From assembly GCA_902805475.1 (NCBI GenBank), contig CADCSX010000003.1:310001-374000 (forward strand): a stretch of 64,000 bases of DNA. Reading direction: 5' to 3'. The position numbers were made by a program, and so were the translations under genes. The notes under the pieces are model-generated. The model was given only the letters and a program-made list of their open reading frames with translations, was not told the DNA's origin and did no database searches. This DNA is from Entonaema liquescens (taxonomy: Eukaryota; Ascomycota; Sordariomycetes; Xylariales; Xylariaceae). Shown here piece by piece: positions 23,873 through 35,127 of this stretch; the stretch's first letter is position 1; the number at the start of each line of letters is the position of its first letter.

Positions 23873-24758
23873 TTACAACATATTTTGTTTTAATAGGCGA
23901 GATACGGAATAGACACCAAGCCCTACGACAGAAAACATACAGACCCAGGCTTGCAACATTTTAAGCAGGATTTTCGTAGCATATGCATCTGCTGCTTCGG
24001 CGTCGTTCGCTCTGGGAAATGGCTCGTCGGGAACCGGTACGCCTAGGAATTGGCAAAGAGATTCCCAGCCCTCACTTAGATCCATCTCCAATAGCCGCCC
24101 CTTAGGGACAACAGACCTGACTTTTTCATGATGGGCTTCTAGAATGTCTATGAACGAAAACTTACGAGGACCTCCCTTCTCAATTAGTTCTGTTGGGCTG
24201 ACATTTTTTGCGTCTAGGCCTGCAAGCCGGAATGTTGATCGGCTATACACGCTTGCGAATATCGGAATATATCTCCAGCAAGGAAAAGGGGCTACTACAA
24301 TGCTGAGCCACCACGGCGTTGTTCTACCCGTCAAAGTCGCTATGCTATTCCACCACTTTACGGGGTCTCTACGGACTAACACGACCTTCGCCTCTGGATA
24401 TAGCTCAACCATTTCAGGGATAAAGTCAGATGGCGGCAAATCCGCAGTTGCAACAAAGCCGGCAGTCGCCTGTCGAACGAGTTTCAGAGTCTGCTCTTTA
24501 TCACCAGCCTCCCTAGCTTCATACGCCTTAATCCATGTTGAACAATAATCTGACCTGGCGTTAGCCGTGTTATTAGCTAATGTCATAACGCTTACCATCA
24601 TCACGTGTTAATATCTGTGTGCCACCGTGGAGTACTGGGCCGTCGACTAGCTTTGCTAAAGCCATAGACATAGACACGGTCCCGGTTCGGGAGTATCCCG
24701 CTGATATAACCTGAACCTTCCGCGAAGGGTCTGTCGGTATAGATGCAACTCCACCCAT
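23873..24758 (-). CDS. sulfotransferase-like P-loop protein (Sulfotransfer_4 family)
   Basis: Two exons, 24758-24596 and 24549-23873, joined across a 46-nt intron, give 279 residues. SAGYSRTGTVSMSMAL near residue 20 is the PAPS-binding P-loop-like motif of this family (normally GxPRTGTxSL). Later, LYPEAKVVLVRRDPVKWWNSI is the strand-plus-arginine block that binds the 3'-phosphate in true sulfotransferases. A hydrophobic segment near the C-terminus (MLQAWVCMFSVVGLGVYSV) suggests a tail anchor. Fungal members are abundant, poorly characterised and often sit near detoxification or secondary-metabolism genes. The splice junction was chosen because it alone restores the DYCSTWIKAYEAREAG block. Sulfation activity is a family inference. 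Confidence 0.82.
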
Positions 24759-26415
24759 GATGACTTAGGTCGAGAAGTACATGAAATGTTCTATTCGAAA
24801 ACATGTCTTTAAACGCGACTTCAGACCGGCTTAATATATGAGCTTATAGCAGGACTGTTGGGAGTTGGCACCTTGGAAATTGTGCATACAAGTCGTTAGA
24901 GCTGACGTGATATGTTAAAACACGTCTGTGGCAGAGAGTTACTAGGATAGTATGGCCTTTAGGTCTATATTGATACGTATCTACTTATTACCAGTTACCG
25001 TTGGGTCGCTTGTCCTCAAAACCCGCCAGGTTATAGAATTTCGCCATCAATCTTGGGTCAATTCGTAAGGCTACATACGCTAGCAGTTGAGTTGCACCAA
25101 AGTCTATGTGAAAACAGACATGATAGGCCCCCAGGGCAGATTGAGAGCAGGGGGTAGTGATGTAAATGTATTCCTAAGGCGCAGCAATACATTGACGATT
25201 GCCGAGGACGCATATTGGGCGAAAGTTGTTACGTGCTAAGCTTTAGGTACCTAGATACCTATGTACGTCATATAATACTCGGTCAACTAGAGCTTGGATA
25301 AATAAAGGGATGACTTGAAGATAAGCTGCTATATATGTTTTGAAAACTATTAGGTACCTATTCTAGGGTTGTCGGGAAGAAGGTACCATTGGACAGGCGA
25401 AGTAGAGAGAATAACGCACGGACTTAAAATTATAGTGCGCGACTCCTTGTCTGAAGAGCTGCAGCTTTGAGTACACGCTGGAGCCATTTGAATCAGGAGA
25501 ACGTTCTTAATCCAAAACAATTTAGGAGCTCGAAGTGGCTTCGGGTCCTCAGTATGAGGCGCTGACACTTATTTGATTCTTATGACAAAATAATTGTGCC
25601 AAACTGGAAGTGATATCTCATAGTGACTCAGCCGGGTGATCATAAGCATGCCGATCTATGGTGGGATTATTGTAGATAGAAGGTGACTTATTATTGTACG
25701 TTGTTATCTTCATGAAGAAAAGCTAACTATATTTAGAACTCAACTAGTTCTCAATATGGGTTGACAGAATGTTATTCCTAGCTAGTCCTTCTAGTTTCTT
25801 CAAGCCAACAGTTAGTTAGTTAGACCCTCGGCTCTACTATTGTCTTCTGTTTTCAGTCACTTTTGTATTGTCTAACTACCCATATATCAAGTGTTATGTA
25901 ATTATTGATTCTCCTTTAAGATGTAATTTTCAATGATACGCACCGTAAATTACATCCTAAAACGGCTTTTTGAGTATATGCGCGAAAAGAGTTGACTGCC
26001 GCATAACCGCCTTGGCCGCCAGCCGCACTGACCCCTGCCGTCAGCGGAGGATCTTCATCTTACGGTTACGCCCGAAGCCACCATGTCTCGCCCTATTGAC
26101 CAATAAGACATCCACCCCCTTTGCGACTCTGGGGAAATCTCGATGGGGAAGAGCCGCAGCCAAAGCAGCTGACGGGAGAGTGCATATGGAGGGTAGGCAG
26201 TAATAAATACAAGGCTGACTCTGCATCACTATTTTGTAAGACTTTTAGCCACCCTCTTATATATAAAATATTGCATATGGATTGAATTTTCAGAGACTCC
26301 GAGCGATCGTGTATATGTCAATGTGGTGGTCCCTGTTTACGCGCGACTAAAAACCCTTGATCGCGTTTGAAGAAGGGTGTAGTAAAAGTGTAGATTCGAA
26401 AATATCCGAGTCAAA
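24759..26415. other. divergent spacer between sulfotransferase-like and hydrolase-CorA genes
   Basis: About 1.65 kb, AT rich, holding two promoters pointing away from each other. A GGTACCTA-type cluster lies near 25241-25265. Frames at 25350-25568 and 25970-26229 have no recognisable features. Confidence 0.5.
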
Positions 26416-29400
26416 ATGGCAGAAACCGGCCGTGAAGACTCTGGAAATTTAGGTCTTGAAGCTGAGCTGGAGCTTCAAGATGCGAAGACGCGCTCTACGA
26501 CCAGCGCTCCTGAAATGAGTAATAGAAATAGCGATGCTAGCGACCACGATGGCTCGGAGAATGGTGACGGTCTCGATAGTAAAAGGTCTTTCGACAGTAT
26601 TTACTCACATTGGGATCCGGAACCAGGGTTCGCGCACATTGACGGCGACGTTGAGGGCTCGGGTTACAACCAGACCACGGTCGATATTATCGCCGTGCCC
26701 TGTATCGGCGCGTCTCCTGTCGATACCTGGGCTAGAGATCCCCTCACCGAGGACTACTTTGGCTTTCCTCCGCCGAATGAGCTCCAGCGTTATTCCACAG
26801 TGAAAGAATTACCGGGAAGCAGCATCCTCTCGCCGACAATCAACCGCCCTTTGCCGAAAGCGAGTCAGCTCTGGATCAGACAGGGCATCCGCAAAGAAGT
26901 TAGCACGGCGCGAGTGATGCTCTATCGCCATCGCGAGTTAGCCGAAGGCATGACGCTCGACCAGGCTGCCGATGACCTCCTTGATCAAATTACGAAGGTA
27001 CGCGTCAGACAGTCAAAATCAAGGCCTCTCTTTTTTATTTGCCACAGCATCGGTGGTCTTGTTGCGAAACTTGCTTTGGTCAAGGCAAATCAGAAGCCTG
27101 AGCTTAGGCCTCTAATATTTGATTGTCATGGAATCGCATTTTTTGGTAAGTCTCCTTCGATTCTTCTTCTGAGATTGGGTGTGCGCTGTTCATATGTGTG
27201 GCTACTAACGTACATCAGCTACTCCGCATCGCGGCTCGAGTTACTTGTCGATGTCCCATCTACGAGAGAGCATCCAACATCTAATGTACCTGCAAAGCCC
27301 GCTTCCCAAGTCCATTACTCGTGAGTTGCGATTGGGCAACAAGTCATTACTGAAGTTACACGACCAGTTTATGGATATGGCCAGTGAATTGCGCATATGG
27401 ACCTTCTACGAGACGGTCGACTCGCAATTGTCTGGACTTGGTGGCGCCGACTTCGACGAAGTCCACTTCAGCGCCCCATTAACATCGATTAAATCTGGGC
27501 TGGTTGGAAGTCGAGGAGAGCAAGCATTATCTCTTGAGAGTGACCACGCTCATTGCGCCTCGTTCGGACCTAATAACGTCCGAACAATGCATTCATTCCT
27601 CGCTGACTTGGGAGCTGCGGTCAGGAAGGCGGAAGAGTTAAGCTCCAATCTTGTGCACACGCCGCTCAGGTTAAGTGAAAATATTAAGCTCGAGCTGATC
27701 GGATTTTACGGGGACCCAGAAGGCGAATCTGGACAGGAAATCAGGCTTTATATCTCGAAGCACATCTTGAAGGATTTTCTCGAAAAGGGCCCAGAAAAGT
27801 GTCTCCAGGAGCGGATGAACACTGTGGCAGCCAGGCGCCATCGAGGAATGATACGACCGCAGCGGCCATTCTCTGGCCCGTCGCCAATTGCAGGGGCATT
27901 GGGAATCGTTCAGGACTTTGGCCAGATGATTTTAGGCTCAGTGCGGCCAAATAGCCCACCTGAGAATCCTGATCAAGATCCTAAGACTGGCCAATCTCCC
28001 GAAATCGTTGTCACAAGCCATGCTTCTCGGCCAGCGATGTCAGGCGCGTCAACTGAACCTGTCCCTACCTCCTCGTCGAGAAGAAGTCGGGGACTAACTG
28101 TTCCTGCCCTTGCGACGCCGGGATTCTATCGTCCATCCTCACGAAGTAGTACAGAAACGGCTAGGACTGCTAATTCTGAGCCTCAGGGGCTCGGTATCTC
28201 TCCACGGACAAGAACAGCTGGTTTAGCTGCCACCAAAGAAGACTCTTTCGAGTGGAAGGGTGGGAATGATTCCACGCTTCATAGTATGGGCGCTGGCTTT
28301 TCTAGGCCGGATCCCTCCAGGAGGAAATTCATGTGGATTCATTTGCCATTTAATAACCCTCACTGGGTCAAGGTATAGCTTTCTCTCTATGTCATTACTG
28401 AGCTTTACTAATTGGGATTTAGAAAATCTTCGATAAACTCTCCGAGACGCAGAATCGGAACTTTGACAAACTTCTTAGCAACGAAAACTGGGTCAATAGA
28501 CATGTACAGGGGCGTCATGCGAACTTGCATGCTTCGTATGTGAAGCCTGGATGCGCTTTTGTTCCATCAGAGGCTGGTAAGATATCAATCCCACATAGTA
28601 GTAAGATTCAAGGGGTGGATCAATCGTGCTGATCTTCATAAAAGGCTCGCCGCGTCCGCCGTCTCCAGGGCGAACTGGTAGAAGCCCTAGTCCCGCGATC
28701 ACTCCGACACACCTGTATCTATATCTGCCGTATCTACACTATGATACGTATAAAAACATAGTGCGACGTCGTAATATAATTAAGCGAAGGATGGAACAAG
28801 GTAGAGCCAGACCTGTTCCGAGAGACGTTGCCGAGATGGAGTCGCTTGACTCACGGGTGATCTGGCAATATATCGGACACGATCCTCCCCTAAATACGCG
28901 GAGAACCCTGGATCAATATGGTTATCCAGCGCTCCGAGACACTTACGCGCGAGACGACGACCAAATGCTGTATAAGCTTACGAAAGAAAGAATCGCGATC
29001 CCATTCAAGCGGAAGCGAGATATGTATCATGTAGGCGACGGCAAAGAACCTTTGAGCGTGCTTTCGCCGGGCAGTCGGTTGATGTCGACAGTGGATACGT
29101 TGAAGACAGCAGATACAGCAACTCATAAGGATGAAAGTGACTCCGACCTTGAGAATGATATCATCGATGGGAATGTCCTCATGGTAGACCAGCTATGGCT
29201 TTGGGCGGTCGATACGAGTAAGTCGCTGCGAGGAGTCTTCAAGTAAACCGTATTGCCGTTCGCTAACAGTTCTAAAGCGACTTTGACGACTTTCTTCCCG
29301 AAGCGCGAATCTCATCCAACGGAAGGACCGCTGTTCCAGCAGGCAGATTTAAGAAACAGTGTGTATAATGAATTGAACGGAGACCTTAGCGGTCGCTGTG

Positions 29401-30704
29401 AGAGTGCATTGGACCTTGCGGCCTTTGTCACTTTGCATGCAGTTACGGTGTTACTCGACAGGACTTCCCATCCGGATCTAGAAGTCTTCCGCATCTTCGA
29501 GGAGGCTCTCGGGATACTGGTATGGAGCCGTAATATCTAAAAATCTGTAAGGGTAATCACTAACTATCAACAGACAGAAAAGATGACTTCGTCTCTCAAA
29601 CGCTTTAGGATGCAGACATTTCGGGATAGGATCCTCGAAGATTCCGATTCTGATGAGCCAGAGGATAATCGGTCTGAAAGCATAAAACAGCGGCACAGAC
29701 GAGAACTAGAGCAGTCAGAGCGGGAGAATCGCGAGAACACATCCGCCCTACTTGAGCTTCGGGATATGGACGACGAGCTGAATACAATGATGAACCTTTT
29801 TGCGGAACAAGATGTTGCGATTAAGGCAATGAAGGAAACCTATGAGAGACCTGAACTGTTATCATTTACGGAAAATGGACGCGGATTTTTGGATGAAGCG
29901 TTGAAGCGATTGCAAGAGTATCGGAAACAAGTACACGACATGATCAAACGAGTGGATAACACGAAGAAAGATGTAAGCGATGACCATACAATGGTGCTTA
30001 ATGCAACAAGGTATCGAGATGGGTGCTAACAAAATGCGTATAGTACGAGAAACTCCAGGAGATGATACAACGCCAAGCGCAAGTGGACGAAGTCCGATGG
30101 TCGCGATTGCAGACTGAGCTAGCGAGCTCTCAAAACCTTTCAGTCATGATCTTCACGACCTTTACGGTGTTGTTCTTACCATTGAGCTTCTTTACCAGTC
30201 TGTTTGGTATGAATACTAAGGAGTGGGGAGGTGAAGACGACAACTTTGTCAGCCTAGGTTTTATTGGCGCCATCTCACGTATGTTCCTCTCTACTAAACC
30301 TTGAGGGTAAATAGCCGAATGTGTCACTAACCAATATAATTACAGTTCCCGTATCTGCAGTGCTCATAATAGGCACACTCCTAGCAGCGTTTAGCGGTCG
30401 TGTGCAAGGTGTATTCAAAGGATGCTTTAAGTTAGCGAAGAAAGGGATACAGCAGAGTTCGGAGAAGCTCGCTAAACTGGAACCGGAGGCGTCACGACAG
30501 GCGAAGCAACGTCGCAAGCAACAACGGGAACAGCGCGAGCAGAGAGCAGAACGTCGTCGTGAGCGCGGTTACGACTTTTGGGAGACGGTGCGTGCAGAAC
30601 GTCCTAGTGAATACGTCATCCCGGATCTTAACCGTAAGACGGCTACTAGGAGGAGACTGGCGGGTCGAGGGACGTGGAAGAGGATGATTAAAGATGGGTA
30701 TTGA
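26416..30704 (+). CDS. SesB/SERAC1-type alpha/beta hydrolase fused to a CorA-like membrane module
   Basis: Eight exons, 26416-27145, 27219-28372, 28423-28576, 28645-29217, 29278-29519, 29574-29972, 30044-30278 and 30346-30704, all join in phase to 1281 residues. Residues about 90-430 form a DUF676-like hydrolase: VDIIAVPCIGASPVDTW, the nucleophile elbow FFICHSIGGLVAKLAL, GIAFFGATPHRGSSYLS, FYETVDSQ and LESDHAHCASF (candidate histidine). A serine/proline-rich linker leads to the fungal CorA-like block: FMWIHLPFNNPHWV, HLYLYLPYLHYDTY, RRTLDQYGYPALRDTYARD, VLMVDQLWLWAVD, a helical coiled coil, and two membrane segments with the metal-pore motif FGMN between them (near residues 1110-1165). The tail is basic. 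CorA proteins conduct magnesium; fungal CorA-like proteins are mostly uncharacterised. SesB domains are N-terminal effectors of fungal NLRs, so an immunity or incompatibility role is an inference. All exon phases are consistent, so it is one gene. Confidence 0.85.
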
Positions 30705-31212
30705 GAGGAGGATCTGCATATAAACTGAGTGTTGTTAGTTTTGGAGGGAGTGCTGGATGATACCCAACTGAGTTGTCCATCTATAATGAAGCTGATGATT
30801 AGAATTATAGTAGTAGCATTAAGAATTAATATATATCTGATAAGCTGTTGATATTATAATGGGAACTAGTATGATTATTCTAACTGATTATTTATTCGAT
30901 GGATATACGGGATACTAGGGTTGCTGAACGATTAGTGGTCACTATGAGGTATAAGATGGATTTAGTTCTCCATTCCCCCGCAGTTAACCTTGATCTACCG
31001 CGACCTACCGCTGTTGCATCTTGATGTCATCGCTTCATGTAACTTACAACTTTACCGTTCCAACATCTGATATTGTCATGTGACATTGCATGTATATGTA
31101 CTTCTTGCAGCTCCGCTGCAACCACTAGAACCTTTACATCTACAACAACAACAATAATAAACACAATGATGTGATAGATATCCTTAAGGTCTGATATCCT
31201 TAAGGTACCTAA
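30705..31212. other. intergenic spacer
   Basis: About 0.5 kb between same-strand genes. It includes an ACAACAACAATAATAAACACA stretch and a duplicated GATATCCTTAAGGT near 31178-31206. No gene seen. Confidence 0.5.
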
Positions 31213-32214
31213 ATGAGGGGGCAGTCAGCAAGCATCATCCAGCGAGCCCTGCGCATACGTCACCAACCGCAATTATCCCAATTGCATCAGTTTAGCCAAT
31301 TTAACTCAGCTCTTAAGAAGCAGAAGAACACCATGCCGGCGACGGTGGATACCTCGCTACCGGGAAGCGCCACCGGTGCGGCAGCCCAGTTCGCAGCGGA
31401 CCACGCCGCCGAAGATCCTCTCAAGTTATACGGGGGCTGGTTCTGTCCGTTCGTGCAAAGGTCCTGGATCGTATTACATGAGAAGCGCATCCCGCATCAA
31501 TATGTCGAAATCAATCCGTACGCTAAAGCGCCTGAGTTCCTAGCGCTTAATCCGCGCGGTCTTGTGCCTACGTTGGCCGTCCCCGTGGATGCGGAACACA
31601 AGGGAACTAAGCGAAAGCCGTTATATGAGAGTTCTGTAATCTGCGAGTATCTCGACGAGGCGTATGCCAATGAGAAGGAAAACGGACCGGGATTACTGCC
31701 TAGCGACCCGTATGAGCGCGCGAGATGCAGGCTCTGGATTGATCATATTAGCAGTAAAATCGTACCAGGCTTTTACCGGGTGCTACAGCACACTCCCGAT
31801 AAAGGATATAGTATCGAAGAGGCGCGAGATGGGTTTCTAGGTCAAATCAAGACGCTAGTACGAGAGATTCTAGAAAATGAGAAAGATGGCGAAGAGAGCG
31901 GGCCGTGGTTTTTAGGTCGTACTTTCAGCTTAGTAGATATTATGCTTGCGCCTTGGGCGAAGCGTCTTTTCCTCATTGACCATTATAAGCCCGGCGGAGT
32001 GGGTATTCCAGCTCCAGGACAAGCAAATAATGAGGAGGAAGAAAAGATATGGGCTAGGTGGAGGAAGTGGTTTGACGCGACTGTTGCGCGTCAAAGCGTG
32101 AAGGATACCTGGAGTGCTGATGAACAGTATATCGAGGCCTATAAGAGATATGCCGAAGATACAACGCAGTCTGAAGTCGCGCAGGCGACAAGGAAGGGCG
32201 AAAAGCTTCCATAA
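31213..32214 (+). CDS. omega-class glutathione S-transferase / dehydroascorbate reductase
   Basis: Single exon. From the first ATG at 31213 the protein has 333 residues; from MPATVDTSLPG at 31333 it has 293. The second ATG sits in a better context (CACCATGCC), while the extra 40 residues (rich in R, Q and S, nearly free of acids) resemble a mitochondrial presequence, so both starts may be used. The thioredoxin fold has GGWFCPFVQRSWIVLHEK, with the CPF motif whose cysteine is the omega-class catalytic residue, then NPRGLVPTLAVP and ESSVICEYLDEAY (glutathione binding). The C-terminal half has FLGRTFSLVDIMLAPW. Omega GSTs act by thiol transfer and reduce dehydroascorbate rather than conjugating substrates. 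Confidence 0.9.
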   Translation: MRGQSASIIQRALRIRHQPQLSQLHQFSQFNSALKKQKNTMPATVDTSLPGSATGAAAQFAADHAAEDPLKLYGGWFCPFVQRSWIVLHEKRIPHQYVEINPYAKAPEFLALNPRGLVPTLAVPVDAEHKGTKRKPLYESSVICEYLDEAYANEKENGPGLLPSDPYERARCRLWIDHISSKIVPGFYRVLQHTPDKGYSIEEARDGFLGQIKTLVREILENEKDGEESGPWFLGRTFSLVDIMLAPWAKRLFLIDHYKPGGVGIPAPGQANNEEEEKIWARWRKWFDATVARQSVKDTWSADEQYIEAYKRYAEDTTQSEVAQATRKGEKLP

Positions 32215-32704
32215 GGCGGTGGCACCATTCGATCACGATTAGGTACCTATTTACCTATTTTCTAATGTTTCACTTGCTTTATTCGGTTTTCGGTTTACTC
32301 GAAACGAAAATCGCGATATCTAAGAGGCACAAGCTCTACCTGAATCATTGGCTTCGGTTGGAATTGTTGGTGATCCTTTAGTGGAGATCTAAGTGGCATT
32401 TCCACATTCTAAGCTTTTACTGCGAGCTTCTATAATTATTTCTATTTATATATCAAAATGTCAAATCAAGCATGGCACCCCGGAAGACTCCCCATAGAAG
32501 AAATCGAAGAAATCGGGAAGGGTTACTATGAAGTGGACTTTTATATTTATTATTGATATTATAATTCACAATAGCCTTTCATTTTTGTTCGAGTTACCTG
32601 TTTCGTTTCCAGCTCGTCCCACACTCTAGGTCTGGCCCTGAAAGCCTTGACCATCATGACCCCCGCCATCAGAAGCTGGAAGGATTCTGAAAATCCGAAG
32701 AGCC

Positions 32705-32851
32705 ATGTTTCAAAATAATAGATCCTTCTGCGCCCTCATTTCTGTAGGCCTTCTTCTCTTCTTCCTATTCCTCTACAAGGTATACTATGGGGCGATAAAA
32801 GTGAATCTATCCCGATTACACCATCGCGTAGTCCAAAGCTACTCGACTTGA
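32705..32851 (+). CDS. possible single-pass membrane microprotein (48 residues)
   Basis: An ATG-to-TGA frame starts MFQNNRSFCALISVGLLLF and continues with a hydrophobic segment (residues about 8-25) and a basic tail. I do not recognise it. It could be a real microprotein, an exon of a larger gene (an AAG|GTATAC donor-like site lies at its middle), or chance. Its neighbours give no hint. Confidence 0.2.
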   Translation: MFQNNRSFCALISVGLLLFFLFLYKVYYGAIKVNLSRLHHRVVQSYST

Positions 32852-33527
32852 TCAGAGGTCGTCACATTAATCATTAATCATTAATGTCATTCTCAACGGA
32901 AGATGCACATTAAAGATAACTACACGTGTAATTGAAGTACAATACTTTCCTAATAAGTAACCTTTACTAGGTTGAAGACGACCGTCAATACTACGTGTTG
33001 GTTCCCTATCTACTTATTTCTATTTCTAGTCTGATGTAGCGTCAATCCATTAAGGTGAAGCAAATCGATATGAGGCTGTGTGCTAGTTGGCCCATATAGG
33101 AAGTTCGCAGCGCCTTAAGTGATCCACCAACATATCGAGATTCCCTTTTGGGGGCTTTCAACTTTACTTCCACCTCCCCTTAATACCTACTGCCAAGATG
33201 CCTGCCCTCCCAGCCAGGAACGGGAATCAGCGATCACTAGATCTTCCCCAGATCACCTTACACCACGGTTAAGCAATTTTTCTTGTCTCACAATAGCGGC
33301 AGCCTATCTTGACCTAGACTAATATCAGACCCTTGACGTTAAAGTTATTTTTGCCATCCCGCACGCTACGCTACGTTACTTTTCCCTGCAAGTCTTCTCG
33401 GTCGTTAGAAATCCTATAGACTTCTGACAATGACTTCTGAGCTGGCTATACCCTGTCTTGCATCCATAAGCGGCTCAGCAGCGAGGTCAAACGGCTTGGC
33501 GTAGCCCCGTCTTTCCATCATCGAGTC

Positions 33528-33541
33528 TGTATATAATACCA
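33528..33541 (+). promoter_or_regulatory. possible TATA element of the HsbA-type gene
   Basis: TGTATATAATACC lies about 200 bp upstream of the start codon at 33742, followed by pyrimidine-rich sequence. Position and sequence suit a fungal core promoter but the call rests on that alone. Confidence 0.35.
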
Positions 33542-33741
33542 AGGCAGAAAGCTGTGTCGATGATCGGCGGAATAGTTTAACTTGTGTTTTTTCATAGGGC
33601 AGTTTTCTTTCTTTTCCGTCTTAGACACTCATTTCATAGTCATTCGGCTGCATTGGTTTTGCATTCATTATTAGAGATCCGGAATCCTTTTCATTTTCAA
33701 AGTTTTTTTTTTTTACCTTTTCCAGTGTTTCCATCGCAGAT

Positions 33742-35127
33742 ATGAAGACATCATCAATTCTTTCTTTAGCGGCTTTGTCCGCAACAGGCGTCGTGGCTAA
33801 GCCGATGCCACAGTGGAAGAACGAGGTAGCGCCGCGGGATATTGACGGTGTAAAATCGATTGTTGGAAAGGTCGCCGATGCCATCACCAAACTCGATGAC
33901 TCCATTAAGGCCTTTGATGGGTCAGACATTAAGGGTGTAGAGAACAACGCGAAGGACCTCGTCAAACTCCTCAACAAGGGTGGAGAGGAACTAACGGACG
34001 GTGATGACGAGCTCTCAGTAATCGACGTACTACAACTGACGGAAGTCGTAACACCGCTCGGCCCCGCAGCTGAGGGCTTACTCAAGGATGTGACAGATAA
34101 GAAGAAGGATTTCGAGAAATGGGCGCTGTGCTCCATCGTTGGTGGTGCTGTTCAGGACATTGGGGGTGCTGCTAAGTCTCTAGTTGATGGCGTAGTCAAG
34201 CAGTTCCCCGACTACGGACAAGAAGCCGCACAGGAAGTTGCCGATCAAGTCGTAAACAAGCTGTCTAGCCTTGTTGGCGAATTTGCCCCCGACAACTGCA
34301 AGGACGCGGAGGAAAAGCCCGAGGACAAGCCAGAGGACAAGCCAAAGCATGCCGAGGGCGAGTACGTCACCGTTGAGACCACTATCACAACTACTACACC
34401 CTGCTCAACCCACCCCGCTGAGACTCCCAGCGAGACTCCCTCTGAGACGCCGTGTGATGAAAACACGACGGTAGAGGTTACCATCACCACCACCACACCT
34501 TGCAGCACATCAGAAACCCCGAAGGAGACCGAGCCGCCAAAGGAGACTGAGCCACCAAAAGAGACTCCTACTGAGAGCGAACCCCCTAAGGAAACTAAGC
34601 CTCCTAAGGAGACCGAACCCCCCAAGGAGACGCCGAAGGAGACTGAGCCTCCCAAAGAAACCGAGCCCCCTAAGGAGACCCCCACTGAGAGTGAACCCCC
34701 GAAGGAAACTCCTAAGGAGACCCCTAAGGAGAGCAACCCTCCCGAGGAGCCCCCCAAGGAGACTAAGCCTCCCAAGGACACTCCTAAGGAGACGCCTCCT
34801 ACCGTCATCAAGAGCACCGTCACTGAGACTGCTCCCTGCTCATGCGAGACTGAGAGCACAACTCCCGTCGAGATTGTCACAATCACCACCACGACTCCTT
34901 GCTCGACTTCTTCCTCCGTGGTCACCACTCCCCCTCCCCCTCCGTCTTCGTACCCCATTTCCACTCCCATCGTCAGCGCCAACTCGACGACCCCTCCCAT
35001 CCCTACCGGCTCAGCCCCACCGCCTAAGCCGTCCATTCCCATCCCCACTGCCGGCGCTGTCGCTCAAGTCGCCGGCACTGGTGCTACCGGCCTGGTCGCC
35101 CTCCTCGCCGCCATCTTCCTTCTATAA
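33742..35127 (+). CDS. HsbA-type cell-wall protein with PT-rich repeats and GPI-like tail
   Basis: Single exon, 461 residues. The N-terminal MKTSSILSLAALSATGVVA is a signal peptide. Residues about 30-180 form a hydrophobic-surface-binding-protein-A-like helical domain (VKSIVGKVADAITKLDDSIKAF; SIVGGAVQDIGGAAKSLVDG). A long threonine/proline region follows, containing about fourteen KETEPP/KETP-type repeats near residues 255-355 and three copies of a TxTITTTTPCST motif near 215, 250 and 375. The end is hydrophobic (ATGLVALLAAIFLL) after a small-residue stretch, as expected for GPI attachment. HsbA of Aspergillus oryzae binds hydrophobic surfaces and recruits cutinase-like enzymes. This member would be a wall-anchored, heavily O-glycosylated version; its role in surface contact is inferred. 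Confidence 0.83.
   Translation: MKTSSILSLAALSATGVVAKPMPQWKNEVAPRDIDGVKSIVGKVADAITKLDDSIKAFDGSDIKGVENNAKDLVKLLNKGGEELTDGDDELSVIDVLQLTEVVTPLGPAAEGLLKDVTDKKKDFEKWALCSIVGGAVQDIGGAAKSLVDGVVKQFPDYGQEAAQEVADQVVNKLSSLVGEFAPDNCKDAEEKPEDKPEDKPKHAEGEYVTVETTITTTTPCSTHPAETPSETPSETPCDENTTVEVTITTTTPCSTSETPKETEPPKETEPPKETPTESEPPKETKPPKETEPPKETPKETEPPKETEPPKETPTESEPPKETPKETPKESNPPEEPPKETKPPKDTPKETPPTVIKSTVTETAPCSCETESTTPVEIVTITTTTPCSTSSSVVTTPPPPPSSYPISTPIVSANSTTPPIPTGSAPPPKPSIPIPTAGAVAQVAGTGATGLVALLAAIFLL
34520..34800 (+). repeat. coding tandem repeat (KETEPP / KETP units)
   Basis: About 280 bp of imperfect units encoding KETEPP, KETPTESEPP and KETPKETEPP inside the HsbA-type gene. Synonymous differences between units show the array is not a recent expansion. 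It produces a spurious long open frame on the opposite strand. Confidence 0.85.

Larger units (their letters stand above)
32215..33741. other. spacer with two short unassigned ORFs, upstream of HsbA gene
   Basis: About 1.5 kb. Two small frames are noted without a function: 32458-32556 (32 residues, starting MSNQAWHPGRLPIEEI) and 32705-32851 (48 residues with one hydrophobic segment). ATTAATC is repeated near 32866-32886. A TATA-like TGTATATAATACC lies near 33528-33541. Confidence 0.45.

Noticed and set aside
34245..35048. Long minus-strand ORF (267 codons) opposite the HsbA-type gene
   Set aside because: It is the reverse image of the proline/threonine repeat array, made of monotonous Gly-Val-Ser-Leu units, with no start context or domain.
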